Origin: CALLMM01 sp964429855
Lineage (GTDB): Bacteria > Armatimonadota > Chthonomonadetes > Chthonomonadales > CAJBBX01
Direction of reading: 5' to 3'
Assembly: GCA_964429855.1 (NCBI GenBank)
Contig: CAYSDM010000008.1
Span: 37,151-101,150 of the forward strand
DNA: 64,000 nt
Shown here: positions 17,057-24,974 of the stretch, piece after piece
Layout of the letters: the number at the start of each line of letters is the position of its first letter
Position numbering within the stretch: the stretch's first letter is position 1
Position numbers and translations under genes: made by a program
Notes under the pieces: model-generated
The model's input: only the letters and a program-made list of their open reading frames with translations
What the model was told of the DNA's origin: nothing
Database searches by the model: none

Positions 17057-18646
17057 ATGGCAAACGAAAGCCATTCCAACCAACCTGTCGGCAAGAAGAT
17101 CGTGGTGCTGGGATCCGGCCCCATCCGAATCGGGCAGGGAATCGAGTTCGACTACTGCTCCGTCCACTGCGTCTGGGCATTGCGCGAAGCCGGGTACGAA
17201 GCCCTCATCATCAACAACAACCCGGAGACCGTCAGCACCGACTTCGATACCTCCGACCGCCTCTATTTCGAGCCGCTCACTCCGGAGGATGTGCTCAACA
17301 TTCTGGATCGAGAACAGCCGGAAGGGGTGATCGTGCAGTTTGGAGGACAGACCGCCATCAATCTGGCGCGCCCCCTGCATGAAGCCGGCGTGCGTATCTT
17401 CGGCTCCAGCTTCGAGTCTATTGATCTGGCGGAAGACCGCGACCGCTTTGAGAAGGTGCTGAGCGAACTGGGCATTCCCAAGCCTCCCGGAAGAGCGGTC
17501 ACCAGCATCGGCGCGGCGCAGGAGGTGGCGGAGGAGATCGGCTATCCGGTGCTGGTGCGCCCCTCCTATGTGCTGGGCGGGCGCGCCATGGAGATTATCT
17601 ACACGCTGGAGGACCTGCTCTCCTACATGCACTATGTCGTGGAGGTCTCCCCGCGCGCGCCGATCCTGGTGGACAAGTACGTTCTGGGGAAAGAGGTGGA
17701 GGTAGATGTCATCAGCGACGGCGTGGACTGCCTGCTGCCCGGCATCATGGAACATATCGAGCGGGCGGGCGTTCACTCCGGCGACTCGATGGCGGTCTAC
17801 CCACCGCAGTCGTTGAGCGAGTCGGTCATCGCCCAGATCGTGGAGACCGCCACCGCGCTGGCGCGCCGTCTGGAGGTGCGCGGTCTGATGAATATTCAGT
17901 ATGTGGTCGCCGACGATCAGGCGCAGGTGCTGGAGGTAAACCCCCGCGCCAGCCGCACCGTTCCCTACCTCTCCAAGATCACCGGCATTCCGATGGTGCG
18001 CGTCGCCACCCATGTGATGATCGGGCGCGCGCTTCGGGAGCAGGGTTATCAGAGCGGGCTGCATCCCGACGCGCCTCTGATCGCTGTGAAAGCCCCGGTT
18101 TTCAGTTTTCTGAAGCTGACCGGCGTGGACATCAGCCTGGGACCGGAGATGAAGTCCACCGGCGAGATCATGGGGATAGATAACGACTACGCGCGCTCAC
18201 TCTACAAGGCGATGATTGCCAGCGGCGTGGATGTGCCTCCCAGAGGGAAGCTGCTGGCTACCATCGCCGATCATGATAAAGCGGAAGCGGTGATGATTAT
18301 CCGTGAATTCGCCTCCCTTGGCTATGAGGTCTATGCCACCGCCGGAACCGCGCGCCTGCTCAATCAGTGCAACGTTCCCGCCATGCCCGTCCAGAAGATT
18401 CATGAAGGCTCCCCGAATCTGGTAGACCTGATCCGCAGCGGCGAGATTGACCTGCTGATCAATACGCTTTCGACAGATAAGCGAACGGAGCGGGAGGGCG
18501 TTCTCATTCGCCGGGCCAGCGTCGAGATGGGTATTCCCTGCCTCACCTCGCTGGACACCGCCCACGCCCTGCTGCTGGCGATCAGTTCTCGCCGGGAAGG
18601 CAGAGAGATGGTCTGCAAGCCGATCCATGAGTATGTCAGGGGATAA
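17057..18646 (+). CDS. carB: Carbamoyl-phosphate synthase large subunit, C-terminal half
   Basis: The 529-residue product corresponds only to the second half of CarB: the carbamate-phosphorylating ATP-grasp synthetase (KIVVLGSGPIRIGQGIEFDY; PVLVRPSYVLGGRAMEI; VLEVNPRASRTVPYLSK) followed by the allosteric MGS-like domain (VYATAGTARLL; INTLSTDKRTEREG). Full CarB is about 1,070 residues. It has a proper start (MANESHSNQPVGKKIVV) with AAGGA before it and its own upstream region, so this is a naturally separate subunit, as in some archaea and Aquifex, rather than a truncation. The first-half subunit and CarA must lie elsewhere. It serves pyrimidine and arginine synthesis. Confidence 0.92.
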   Translation: MANESHSNQPVGKKIVVLGSGPIRIGQGIEFDYCSVHCVWALREAGYEALIINNNPETVSTDFDTSDRLYFEPLTPEDVLNILDREQPEGVIVQFGGQTAINLARPLHEAGVRIFGSSFESIDLAEDRDRFEKVLSELGIPKPPGRAVTSIGAAQEVAEEIGYPVLVRPSYVLGGRAMEIIYTLEDLLSYMHYVVEVSPRAPILVDKYVLGKEVEVDVISDGVDCLLPGIMEHIERAGVHSGDSMAVYPPQSLSESVIAQIVETATALARRLEVRGLMNIQYVVADDQAQVLEVNPRASRTVPYLSKITGIPMVRVATHVMIGRALREQGYQSGLHPDAPLIAVKAPVFSFLKLTGVDISLGPEMKSTGEIMGIDNDYARSLYKAMIASGVDVPPRGKLLATIADHDKAEAVMIIREFASLGYEVYATAGTARLLNQCNVPAMPVQKIHEGSPNLVDLIRSGEIDLLINTLSTDKRTEREGVLIRRASVEMGIPCLTSLDTAHALLLAISSRREGREMVCKPIHEYVRG

Positions 18647-18656
18647 GGAGAAGACG

Positions 18657-19133
18657 ATGCTGCCGGACAAGGCGCTGCACTATCTGAAAGAGGGACTGGC
18701 AGCGACGCCGGTCGTGATTGACCGCCTGCTGCGCGAGGCGGCTCCCGAGCAGTACGACCTGCGTCCCGATCCTGAGCGATTCTCGCTGCGGGAGGTGATG
18801 GGGCACCTGGCGGACTGGGAAGGCGTCTGGATGGAGAGGGCGCAGCGCATCCTCACGGAAGAGCACCCGTCTCTGCCGGGCTACGATGAGGGTGTCTGGG
18901 CCATAGAACACGACTATGCCCATATGGATGTATCGGAGCAGCAGGCGCGATTTCGTGAAGGACGCATGAAACTGCTCGCGATGATTCACCGTCTGTCTGC
19001 TGAGGAGTGGACGCGCACTGCCCGGCACAGCGAATGGGGTGAAATCACGCTGGTCGGCATGATGACGCTGGCGCTGGGACACGACGGCTACCATACGCGC
19101 CAGATAGCCGAATGGATAGATCGAAAGGCGTAA
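18657..19133 (+). CDS. DinB superfamily protein
   Basis: A 158-residue four-helix-bundle protein. DinB-like metal-binding histidines are visible in VMGHLADWEGVW and GHDGYHTRQIAEW. Family members include bacillithiol transferases and many damage-inducible proteins of unknown substrate. The ATG at 18657 has AAGGAG 6 bases before it; an earlier in-frame ATG at 18627 overlaps carB and lacks a ribosome site. It follows carB by 10 bases and precedes the rhodanese by 2, so the three plus dgt probably form one transcript. Confidence 0.85.
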   Translation: MLPDKALHYLKEGLAATPVVIDRLLREAAPEQYDLRPDPERFSLREVMGHLADWEGVWMERAQRILTEEHPSLPGYDEGVWAIEHDYAHMDVSEQQARFREGRMKLLAMIHRLSAEEWTRTARHSEWGEITLVGMMTLALGHDGYHTRQIAEWIDRKA

Positions 19134-19135
19134 GG

Positions 19136-20014
19136 ATGAAGATTGGGGTATGTCTGTTTGTGTTAACTGTCTGCCTGCTGATGAGTATGGCGTTCGCCCT
19201 CTCTCAGCCGAAGCCGCCGATGCTGGTGGAGACGGAGTGGCTGGCAAAGCATGGGGAAAGCGGGTATGTGCGTATCATTGATATGCGCGCGCTGAAAGAC
19301 TATGAGGCAGGGCATATTCCGCAAGCCATTCATCTGGACGAGAGGTCGCTGCGTAATGAGGCGGAGCGCGACACCTATCTGCCGATGCCGGAGAAGTTCG
19401 CGAAGCAGATGGGCGAGATGGGAGTCTCCGGCGAAACGCACGTAGTCGTTTACGACGATCAGGGCGGGCGGAGCGCGGCGCGCCTCTGGTATGTTTTAAA
19501 CGCCTTCGGGCATACGCGGGTCAGCCTGCTCAACGGCGGCTGGCAGAAGTGGAAAGGAGAGGGGAGACCGGCTACCGCCGAGATACCGCCGATACCACAG
19601 GCGCTGTTTGTCCCGAAGCCGGTTCCGTCGCTCTCCTGCCCCTCCCCGGAACTGCTGGCGCGAAAGCCGGGCGTGGTCGTGCTGGACTCGCGTTCGCCGA
19701 AGGAGTTCGATGGCTCTGAACTGACTCGCGGCGCGGATCGCGCCGGACGCCTGCCGGGATCGGTCAACGTGGAGTGGAAGGAGGCGGTGACGGGACCCTA
19801 TATGGTCTTCAAATCGGCGCAGGAGTTGAAGAGGCTCTTTGCGCAGAAGGGGATTACGCCGGAGCGCGAGATCGTTGCGCTCTGCGGAACCGGCGGGCGC
19901 GCCGCCCATACGCTCTTCACGCTGAAGATGCTCGGATTCCCGAAGGTGCGCGTCTACTACGGCTCGTTCCTGGACTACATCCGCCGACCGGATTCGCCTC
20001 TCGAGAAGCCCTGA
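19136..20014 (+). CDS. Exported tandem rhodanese, putative sulfurtransferase
   Basis: A 292-residue sulfurtransferase with two rhodanese domains. The N-terminus has a signal peptide (LFVLTVCLLMSMAFALS), so it acts outside the cytoplasmic membrane. The first domain (YVRIIDMRALKDYEAGHIPQA) is inactive, and the second has the catalytic Cys in IVALCGTGGRAAHT. The layout is that of thiosulfate or 3-mercaptopyruvate sulfurtransferases of the SseA type, usually about 280 residues. ATG at 19136 follows GAAAGG by 7 bases. Its TGA shares one base with the ATG of dgt. Confidence 0.88.
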   Translation: MKIGVCLFVLTVCLLMSMAFALSQPKPPMLVETEWLAKHGESGYVRIIDMRALKDYEAGHIPQAIHLDERSLRNEAERDTYLPMPEKFAKQMGEMGVSGETHVVVYDDQGGRSAARLWYVLNAFGHTRVSLLNGGWQKWKGEGRPATAEIPPIPQALFVPKPVPSLSCPSPELLARKPGVVVLDSRSPKEFDGSELTRGADRAGRLPGSVNVEWKEAVTGPYMVFKSAQELKRLFAQKGITPEREIVALCGTGGRAAHTLFTLKMLGFPKVRVYYGSFLDYIRRPDSPLEKP

Positions 20015-21081
20015 TGAGTCCCCGCGAACGACAGGAGCAGTGGGAGCGAGAGTTTCTGGCTTCCTGGGCGTCCAAAGCCGCCGAATCACGCGGGCGCGAG
20101 CGTCCGGAGCCGTCCGACCCGGTGCGTACCGTCTTTCAGCGTGACCGCGACCGGATTCTGCACTCCAAAGCGTTCCGCCGGCTCAAACATAAGACACAGG
20201 TCTTTCTCGATCCGGAGGCGGACCACTTTCGCACCCGCCTGACCCACACGCTGGAGGTGGCGCAGATCGCCCGGACGATTGCCCGCGCTCTGCGTCTCAA
20301 TGAAGACCTGACGGAAGCGATTGCTCTGGCGCACGATCTGGGACACCCTCCCTTCGGTCATGCCGGGGAGGAGGCGCTCGATCAGGTCTATCGCGAATTT
20401 GTGCCGGAAGCTGGATTTCGCCACTATGAGCAGAGCCTTCGGGTGGTCGAAGTCCTGGAGCAGCACGGCGACGAGATCGGATTGAACCTGACCTGGGAGG
20501 TGCGCGACGGCATCGCGCATCACAGCAAGGGACGCTCCGACCTGGCGGACCCTTCGACGGCACGCGCCGCCACGCTGGAAGGAAAAACGGTGCGTATTGC
20601 GGACCGCGTCGCCTATATCAATCACGACATAGATGACGCCATTCGCGCCGGGATCATTTCGGAAACCGATCTTCCCGCCGACTGCATGGAGGCGCTCGGA
20701 TACACCCACTCGGAGCGGATCGCGACGATGGTCATAGACATCGTGGGGCACAGCGAAGACAAGCCGGAAGTGGATATGTCTCCGGCGGTCTCGACGATCA
20801 CCGACCGGCTGAAGGAGTTTCTCTTCGAGCATGTCTACTGGAACCCGCACAAAGGCGCGACGGAGCTTGCCAAGGCGCAGGGCGTTGTGCGGGAGCTTTT
20901 CCGCCTCTATATGGCTTCGCCGGAGAAGATGACAGGGCGATTGGAACTGCGCGAGGTCGAGACGCCGGTTCGCGCGCAGGCTGTCTGCGACTTCATCGCC
21001 GGAATGACGGACCGTTATGCCGTATCGCGGTTTATCCGCTACTTCCTGCCTCGCGGCATGGGAGAACAGGAAGGCGAATAG
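20014..21081 (+). CDS. dgt: Deoxyguanosinetriphosphate triphosphohydrolase (dGTPase-like)
   Basis: An HD-domain enzyme of 355 residues that removes triphosphate from deoxynucleotides, controlling dNTP pools. The signature is SKAFRRLKHKTQVFLDP, then TRLTHTLEVAQIART, then the metal-binding IALAHDLGHPPFGHAGE, and later GIAHHSKG and RIADRVAYINHDIDDA. This is the shorter clade-2 type found in most bacteria, rather than the 505-residue E. coli form. The start overlaps the rhodanese stop (TGATG), so translation is coupled. Confidence 0.94.
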   Translation: MSPRERQEQWEREFLASWASKAAESRGRERPEPSDPVRTVFQRDRDRILHSKAFRRLKHKTQVFLDPEADHFRTRLTHTLEVAQIARTIARALRLNEDLTEAIALAHDLGHPPFGHAGEEALDQVYREFVPEAGFRHYEQSLRVVEVLEQHGDEIGLNLTWEVRDGIAHHSKGRSDLADPSTARAATLEGKTVRIADRVAYINHDIDDAIRAGIISETDLPADCMEALGYTHSERIATMVIDIVGHSEDKPEVDMSPAVSTITDRLKEFLFEHVYWNPHKGATELAKAQGVVRELFRLYMASPEKMTGRLELREVETPVRAQAVCDFIAGMTDRYAVSRFIRYFLPRGMGEQEGE

Positions 21082-21118
21082 CTGCCGGAATATGTCGTAA
21101 AATCGCAAGGAGTTTGTT

Positions 21119-21610
21119 ATGCAAACAAAGCATATCGTGCTGGGTCTTGTCGCCTGCTGTGTGCTGGTGATGATCGGGGTCGGGGCGTGTGTCGCCGTTG
21201 GCTACTTTGGCGTTCAAGCAGCGCAGAAAGAGATCGAATCCGGGAAGGCGCAGGCGACCGCCTTCCTGGATGCCATCAGTCAGGGAGACGATCAGAAAGC
21301 CTACGGAATGCTCTCCAGCAGCGGCAAGTCCTCTATCTCCGAGGAGGAACTGGCAAAGAACGCGGAGGAGATTCGCAACGAACTCGGCTCATTCACCTCC
21401 ACCGCCGGAGGACTGATGGGAGGCAGAGCCGATATCAAAGTGGAGAATCAAGAGTGGCGCTACACCGATACCTACACCCTGTCCGGCTCTAAAGGCTCCC
21501 GAACGGTGCAGATTACGATGCATCGCGCCAACCAGCAGTCGCTCTGGCAGGTGGAGAATGTCACCTGGAACACGGGCGGGTCCAGTTCCTCCGGCACAGG
21601 CGCTCCGTAG
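21119..21610 (+). CDS. Membrane-anchored NTF2-like (DUF4878-like) protein
   Basis: A 163-residue protein with one N-terminal membrane helix (IVLGLVACCVLVMIGVGACV) and an outer domain. ATAFLDAISQGDDQKAYGML matches the first helix of DUF4878/NTF2-like ligand-binding domains; the end is a Ser-, Gly- and Thr-rich tail. The ATG has AAGGAG before it. It faces nadK tail-to-tail. The role is unknown. The family assignment is tentative. Confidence 0.72.
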   Translation: MQTKHIVLGLVACCVLVMIGVGACVAVGYFGVQAAQKEIESGKAQATAFLDAISQGDDQKAYGMLSSSGKSSISEEELAKNAEEIRNELGSFTSTAGGLMGGRADIKVENQEWRYTDTYTLSGSKGSRTVQITMHRANQQSLWQVENVTWNTGGSSSSGTGAP

Positions 21611-21637
21611 CCGTATCGCGGTTCGCTTCGAGATCGG

Positions 21638-22507
21638 TCAGACGTTGAGGCGTTCGCCCCAGAGCAGACGCTTGCGGATTTTACGGTAGAAGCTGGTGGG
21701 CTGCAGGGTCACGATTCGGGTCGAAAACTCTGCGCGGCAGACTTCGACCCGGTCGCCGACCTTCAGGGGGCAGGGGCGAATTATATCGGCGGTAAAGAAG
21801 AGGTCGCCGCTGTCGGTCTCGATATGGAAGGAGATCACTTCGCTCGCCGGAACGATCAGCGGGCGCGCCGCCAGCGTGTGGGCGCAGATGGGAACGACCA
21901 GCAGCGCCTGTACGGTCGGCTCCACCAGCGGACCGCCCGCCGACAGGGAGTAGGCGGTGGAGCCGGTGGGAGTCGCCACTACCACGCCATCCGCCGGATA
22001 GGTGACGAACGACTCCCCGGCGAACGCCATGTGCAGGTTCGGCATCTTGGAAGCGGCTGTACGGCTCAGAACGATGTCGTTGAGACCCACCGCGCTGTGA
22101 ACCACCTGTCCCTCGCGGAAGACGCGCCCCTGCACCATCATCCTCTCTTCGATCCGCAGGTTCCCCTCCAGAACCTCCTCCAGATGTGAAAAGAGCGTAT
22201 TGGGATGTGTCTCCGCAATAAAACCGAACTGCCCCATATGGACTCCCAGGATGGGAATTCCATGCGGGGCAGCGATATGGCTGGCGCTTAAGATCGTCCC
22301 GTCGCCTCCGAGAGTAACGAACAGGTCTATCCCGGCAGGTTCCGCCTCCTCGAAGATCAGATCCTCCCTTCCCAGCAACGGCGCGGAGCCGGGATCCAGC
22401 CGCACCTCCACGTCCCGCTCCGTCAGCCAGGCGATCACCTCCGGCGCGAAGCTCAACGCCTCCCACTTCGAGTTATTGACAATCAAGCCGACCGTTCGGA
22501 TAGACAC
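21638..22507 (-). CDS. nadK: NAD kinase
   Basis: Phosphorylates NAD to NADP in the cytoplasm. The 289-residue product has the diagnostic FVTLGGDGTILSASHIAA, then MGQFGFIAE, LNDIVLSR and PADGVVVATPTGSTAYSLSAGGP. The start is GTG at 22507 with GGGAG 8 bases before it, giving SIRTVGLIVNN as the first strand; the frame is open further up to 22603 but that part resembles nothing. It follows a small membrane-protein gene in the same direction (65 bases between). Confidence 0.94.
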   Translation of the reverse strand: MSIRTVGLIVNNSKWEALSFAPEVIAWLTERDVEVRLDPGSAPLLGREDLIFEEAEPAGIDLFVTLGGDGTILSASHIAAPHGIPILGVHMGQFGFIAETHPNTLFSHLEEVLEGNLRIEERMMVQGRVFREGQVVHSAVGLNDIVLSRTAASKMPNLHMAFAGESFVTYPADGVVVATPTGSTAYSLSAGGPLVEPTVQALLVVPICAHTLAARPLIVPASEVISFHIETDSGDLFFTADIIRPCPLKVGDRVEVCRAEFSTRIVTLQPTSFYRKIRKRLLWGERLNV

Positions 22508-22572
22508 GCTCTGCTCCCGCGCAGGGTTCTGTCGGAGGGCGAAGTATGCCTCTCCGAAAAGACCTCTCCCGC

Positions 22573-23130
22573 TCACACGCTGCTGTGATAACTGTCCATC
22601 CACGCCTCGTCGTGGGTTCGCGTCCCCTCCTCCACCGGCACGCCCACATAGTCAGCAATCTCCCGGGCAACCTCCAGTATCTCCTCCTTCGCGCCGGGCA
22701 GCTTCGACGATTCGGCGATGGTGATGCGCCTTCCCTCATCATACGAGATCACCAGAGCCAACTCTTCGACCTCGATCTGATCGTCCTCTTCGCGAATATG
22801 CCGTACCAGCACATGTTCGATATTCTTCAGGGAGGTTACCGGTTTCCGGTTGTAGGTGAACTTATCCGTCTCTTTATCGAACAGGAAAATGTCATCGTTG
22901 CTGTTTCGACGCAGTTCGACCGCCTGGATCGCCAGGGCAAAGAGCATGACAAAGGCGATCACGGCAAAGAGCAGATAGGAGCGCTGCGCCGCCCCCAGCA
23001 CGATGCCGAGAATGAAAGCGACCACGAAGATCGCGCCGTAATTGATGAGTGTAATCTGACGGCGGAAAGGGGCGCTGCTTTTCGTTACGAGCAGCATACC
23101 CCGCGGCTTCGCAACGCTTAACAGTTTCAT
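22573..23130 (-). CDS. Two-helix membrane protein of unknown function
   Basis: A 185-residue protein. After a short basic N-terminus it has two adjoining membrane helices (YGAIFVVAFILGIVLGAA and YLLFAVIAFVMLFALAIQA), then a soluble domain (about residues 80-185) with DDIFLFDKETDKFTYNRKPV, resembling PH-like domains of bacterial membrane proteins. The ATG at 23130 follows GGAGGA; the frame upstream to 23229 lacks a ribosome site. It is upstream of nadK and probably in the same transcript. I recognise no named family. Confidence 0.78.
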   Translation of the reverse strand: MKLLSVAKPRGMLLVTKSSAPFRRQITLINYGAIFVVAFILGIVLGAAQRSYLLFAVIAFVMLFALAIQAVELRRNSNDDIFLFDKETDKFTYNRKPVTSLKNIEHVLVRHIREEDDQIEVEELALVISYDEGRRITIAESSKLPGAKEEILEVAREIADYVGVPVEEGTRTHDEAWMDSYHSSV

Positions 23131-23300
23131 CGCTTCCTCCGAGAGCCTGACCGAACAGGGCAGTTTGATGGCACAGCCGACGGACACCGATAGCAGACGA
23201 ATGCAGGGCGCAAAACCGAACGCGGGCACGTCGAAAGTACGTCTTTCTGCGGGGAGTATAGCATAACCGTTCCCGTTTTACAATCCGCCTTGGCGGAGAG

Positions 23301-23340
23301 AAAAAAAACGCACTATTCTTCCGGGGATCGCCTCCCCGGA
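23301..23340 (-). terminator. Possible terminator of the AraC-type gene
   Basis: An 8-bp GC-rich hairpin (TCCGGGGA with TCCCCGGA, 5-base loop) just after the stop on this strand. The run of eight T residues comes 11 bases after the stem, which is too far for a classical terminator. Confidence 0.35.
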
Positions 23341-23349
23341 TTTCTGCTT

Positions 23350-24339
23350 TTAGATATTCAAACCGGCGATCTCCGGAGGAGGCTCGATTCCGGGGTAGCG
23401 ATGTCGAACGCGGTAGCCTTCCGGAGAGACGCCGAAGTGACGGCGGAACAGCCAGCTAAACGACCCCAGGCTCTCAAAGCCCAGTTTCAGGCAGATGTCC
23501 GATATCCGATGATCGGTGCGCGAGAGAAGCTGCACGGCGCGCTCCATACGACGGCGCGTCAGATACTGGTGCGGGGTCTCCCCGAACACCTGCCGGAACA
23601 GTCGCAGAAAGTGGTGCGGCGAAAAACAGGCGGCTGCGGCGATCTGGGGAATGGTCAGCGGTTGATCCAGATTCGACTCCATGTAGTCACGCGCCACATG
23701 CAGCCGCCGGTAAAGCTCTTCACGGGTAGAGGCGCGCACCGCCGGCATCCGCTCCATCTGACGGTAGACCTCGCGATGCACCTGCAGCATTCGCTCCAGG
23801 ATGCAGTGGAACTGCTCCTCCAGCCGCCCGTGCGTTACCTCTCCGCTCTCCACCAGACTCTGAAGCTCATACAGCGCGGGAGAAAGAAGGTCGTCGTGCG
23901 GGTAGAGCTTCTCCAGAAACTCAATCGGGGGCTGCCACCCTTCTTGCGGCACATCGAGCAGGCGATCCGAGGAAGAGATCAGGCTGCGAAACACATCGTT
24001 GGCGAAGGCAGGCTGGAAGGTGGCGGTAAAGCACTCGACCGGATGATCCGAATGAATGGTGCTGGAGAACCGCCGCATATAGTTCATGATATGATACGCG
24101 CTGTCATCAATGACGACACGGCTGCGACCAATCTGCAACACGCGCTCTCCATTCGCCACCCAGCGCACCGCCAGCAGCCCCTCGTTCTCCGGGTTCTCCA
24201 GCCATGTGGTTGCCCAGTGAATAAACATATTGGCGGGCGTATCCGAATCGATCAGCCCGCCTGGCATCGGCGTAACGCGGGTCGGCACATCGGTAAAGAC
24301 CCGTGTCGGTTTACATTCATCCGTATTGTGACGGCTCAT
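23350..24339 (-). CDS. AraC-family transcriptional regulator
   Basis: A 329-residue regulator. The C-terminus has two helix-turn-helix units of the AraC type (LTIPQIAAAACFSPHHFLRLF and the later RISDICLKLGFESLGSFSWLF, followed by FGVSPEGYR). The N-terminal 200 residues are a sensor domain with a cupin-like first part (VLQIGRSRVVIDDSAYHI). The effector is unknown. The start at 24339 is preferred, since the residues above it (Cys- and Arg-rich) do not look like protein; a GGAG lies further upstream. No adjacent target operon is evident, because both neighbours run in the same direction with separate signals. Confidence 0.87.
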   Translation of the reverse strand: MSRHNTDECKPTRVFTDVPTRVTPMPGGLIDSDTPANMFIHWATTWLENPENEGLLAVRWVANGERVLQIGRSRVVIDDSAYHIMNYMRRFSSTIHSDHPVECFTATFQPAFANDVFRSLISSSDRLLDVPQEGWQPPIEFLEKLYPHDDLLSPALYELQSLVESGEVTHGRLEEQFHCILERMLQVHREVYRQMERMPAVRASTREELYRRLHVARDYMESNLDQPLTIPQIAAAACFSPHHFLRLFRQVFGETPHQYLTRRRMERAVQLLSRTDHRISDICLKLGFESLGSFSWLFRRHFGVSPEGYRVRHRYPGIEPPPEIAGLNI

Positions 24340-24467
24340 ATTCCGCTCATCTCCGGCATGGGAGGCGCAGGGGCATTCCGTAAGACAGCGATACCGCCTC
24401 CGGTACACTACATACGAACGAGCGCGATGGCGGGTGTTATCGAAAATTGCTTTTTTGGGAAACCGGT

Positions 24468-24498
24468 AAAAAAACGGCGTCCCTCACAGGGACACCGT
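24468..24498 (-). terminator. Intrinsic terminator of the kinase-receiver operon
   Basis: On the minus strand ACGGTGTCCCT and AGGGACGCCGT pair around a GTG loop with a single mismatch and run straight into seven Ts. It lies 18 bases after the response regulator stop. Confidence 0.85.
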
Positions 24499-24515
24499 CG
24501 AAAAAAGCGTTTCGT

Positions 24516-24974
24516 CTAGGCGCTGCGCTCGCGATTGGCAAACTCCTCCATCCGCCGCAGCGTATTGACGGCGGCGCGGCGACGCTCCATCGCCTGCCCG
24601 ACCTTCAACATGAGCAGTTCATAGACATCCACGCCGGGAATATTCTTCTCAATGTAGTCAAACGCGCCGCGGCGCATGGACTCCACCGCATTCGCCACGT
24701 TGCCGTAGGCGGTCAGCACCAGCACCTCGGTGAAAACATCCTGCCCGATGGCGCTGCGCAGCACCTCCAGACCGCTGTCCGTCTCCTCCATAGACATATC
24801 GGTCACCACCACATCGAAGGGAGGAGTCTGCTCCTGGATCGCCTCGTTCGCCTCTTTCGCGCTGGCAGCCACGCTTACCGTAAACCCATCCCGCTCCAGG
24901 CGCCGCTTGATGGCGGCGCGCACCTCATCCTCATCATCTACGACCAGCACACGCGGCATCTGTCTCATCCTCAC
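24516..24974 (-). CDS. Single-domain response regulator (receiver only)
   Basis: A 152-residue protein with one receiver domain and no output domain. VLVVDDEDEVRAAIKRRL holds the acidic pair, the phospho-acceptor Asp is in VVVTDMSMEE, then VLTAYGNVANAV (Thr) and FDYIEKNIPG (Lys). The last 30 residues are a charged helix. It starts with GTG that overlaps the kinase TGA (GTGA), so the two are translationally coupled and are almost surely cognate. Output must be through protein binding, as in CheY- or Spo0F-like relays. Confidence 0.9.
   Translation of the reverse strand: MRMRQMPRVLVVDDEDEVRAAIKRRLERDGFTVSVAASAKEANEAIQEQTPPFDVVVTDMSMEETDSGLEVLRSAIGQDVFTEVLVLTAYGNVANAVESMRRGAFDYIEKNIPGVDVYELLMLKVGQAMERRRAAVNTLRRMEEFANRERSA

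Noticed and set aside
23284..23297. TCCGCC-TGGCGGA hairpin followed by A residues as a terminator
   Set aside because: The stem is short and there is no T run on the strand where it would be needed.
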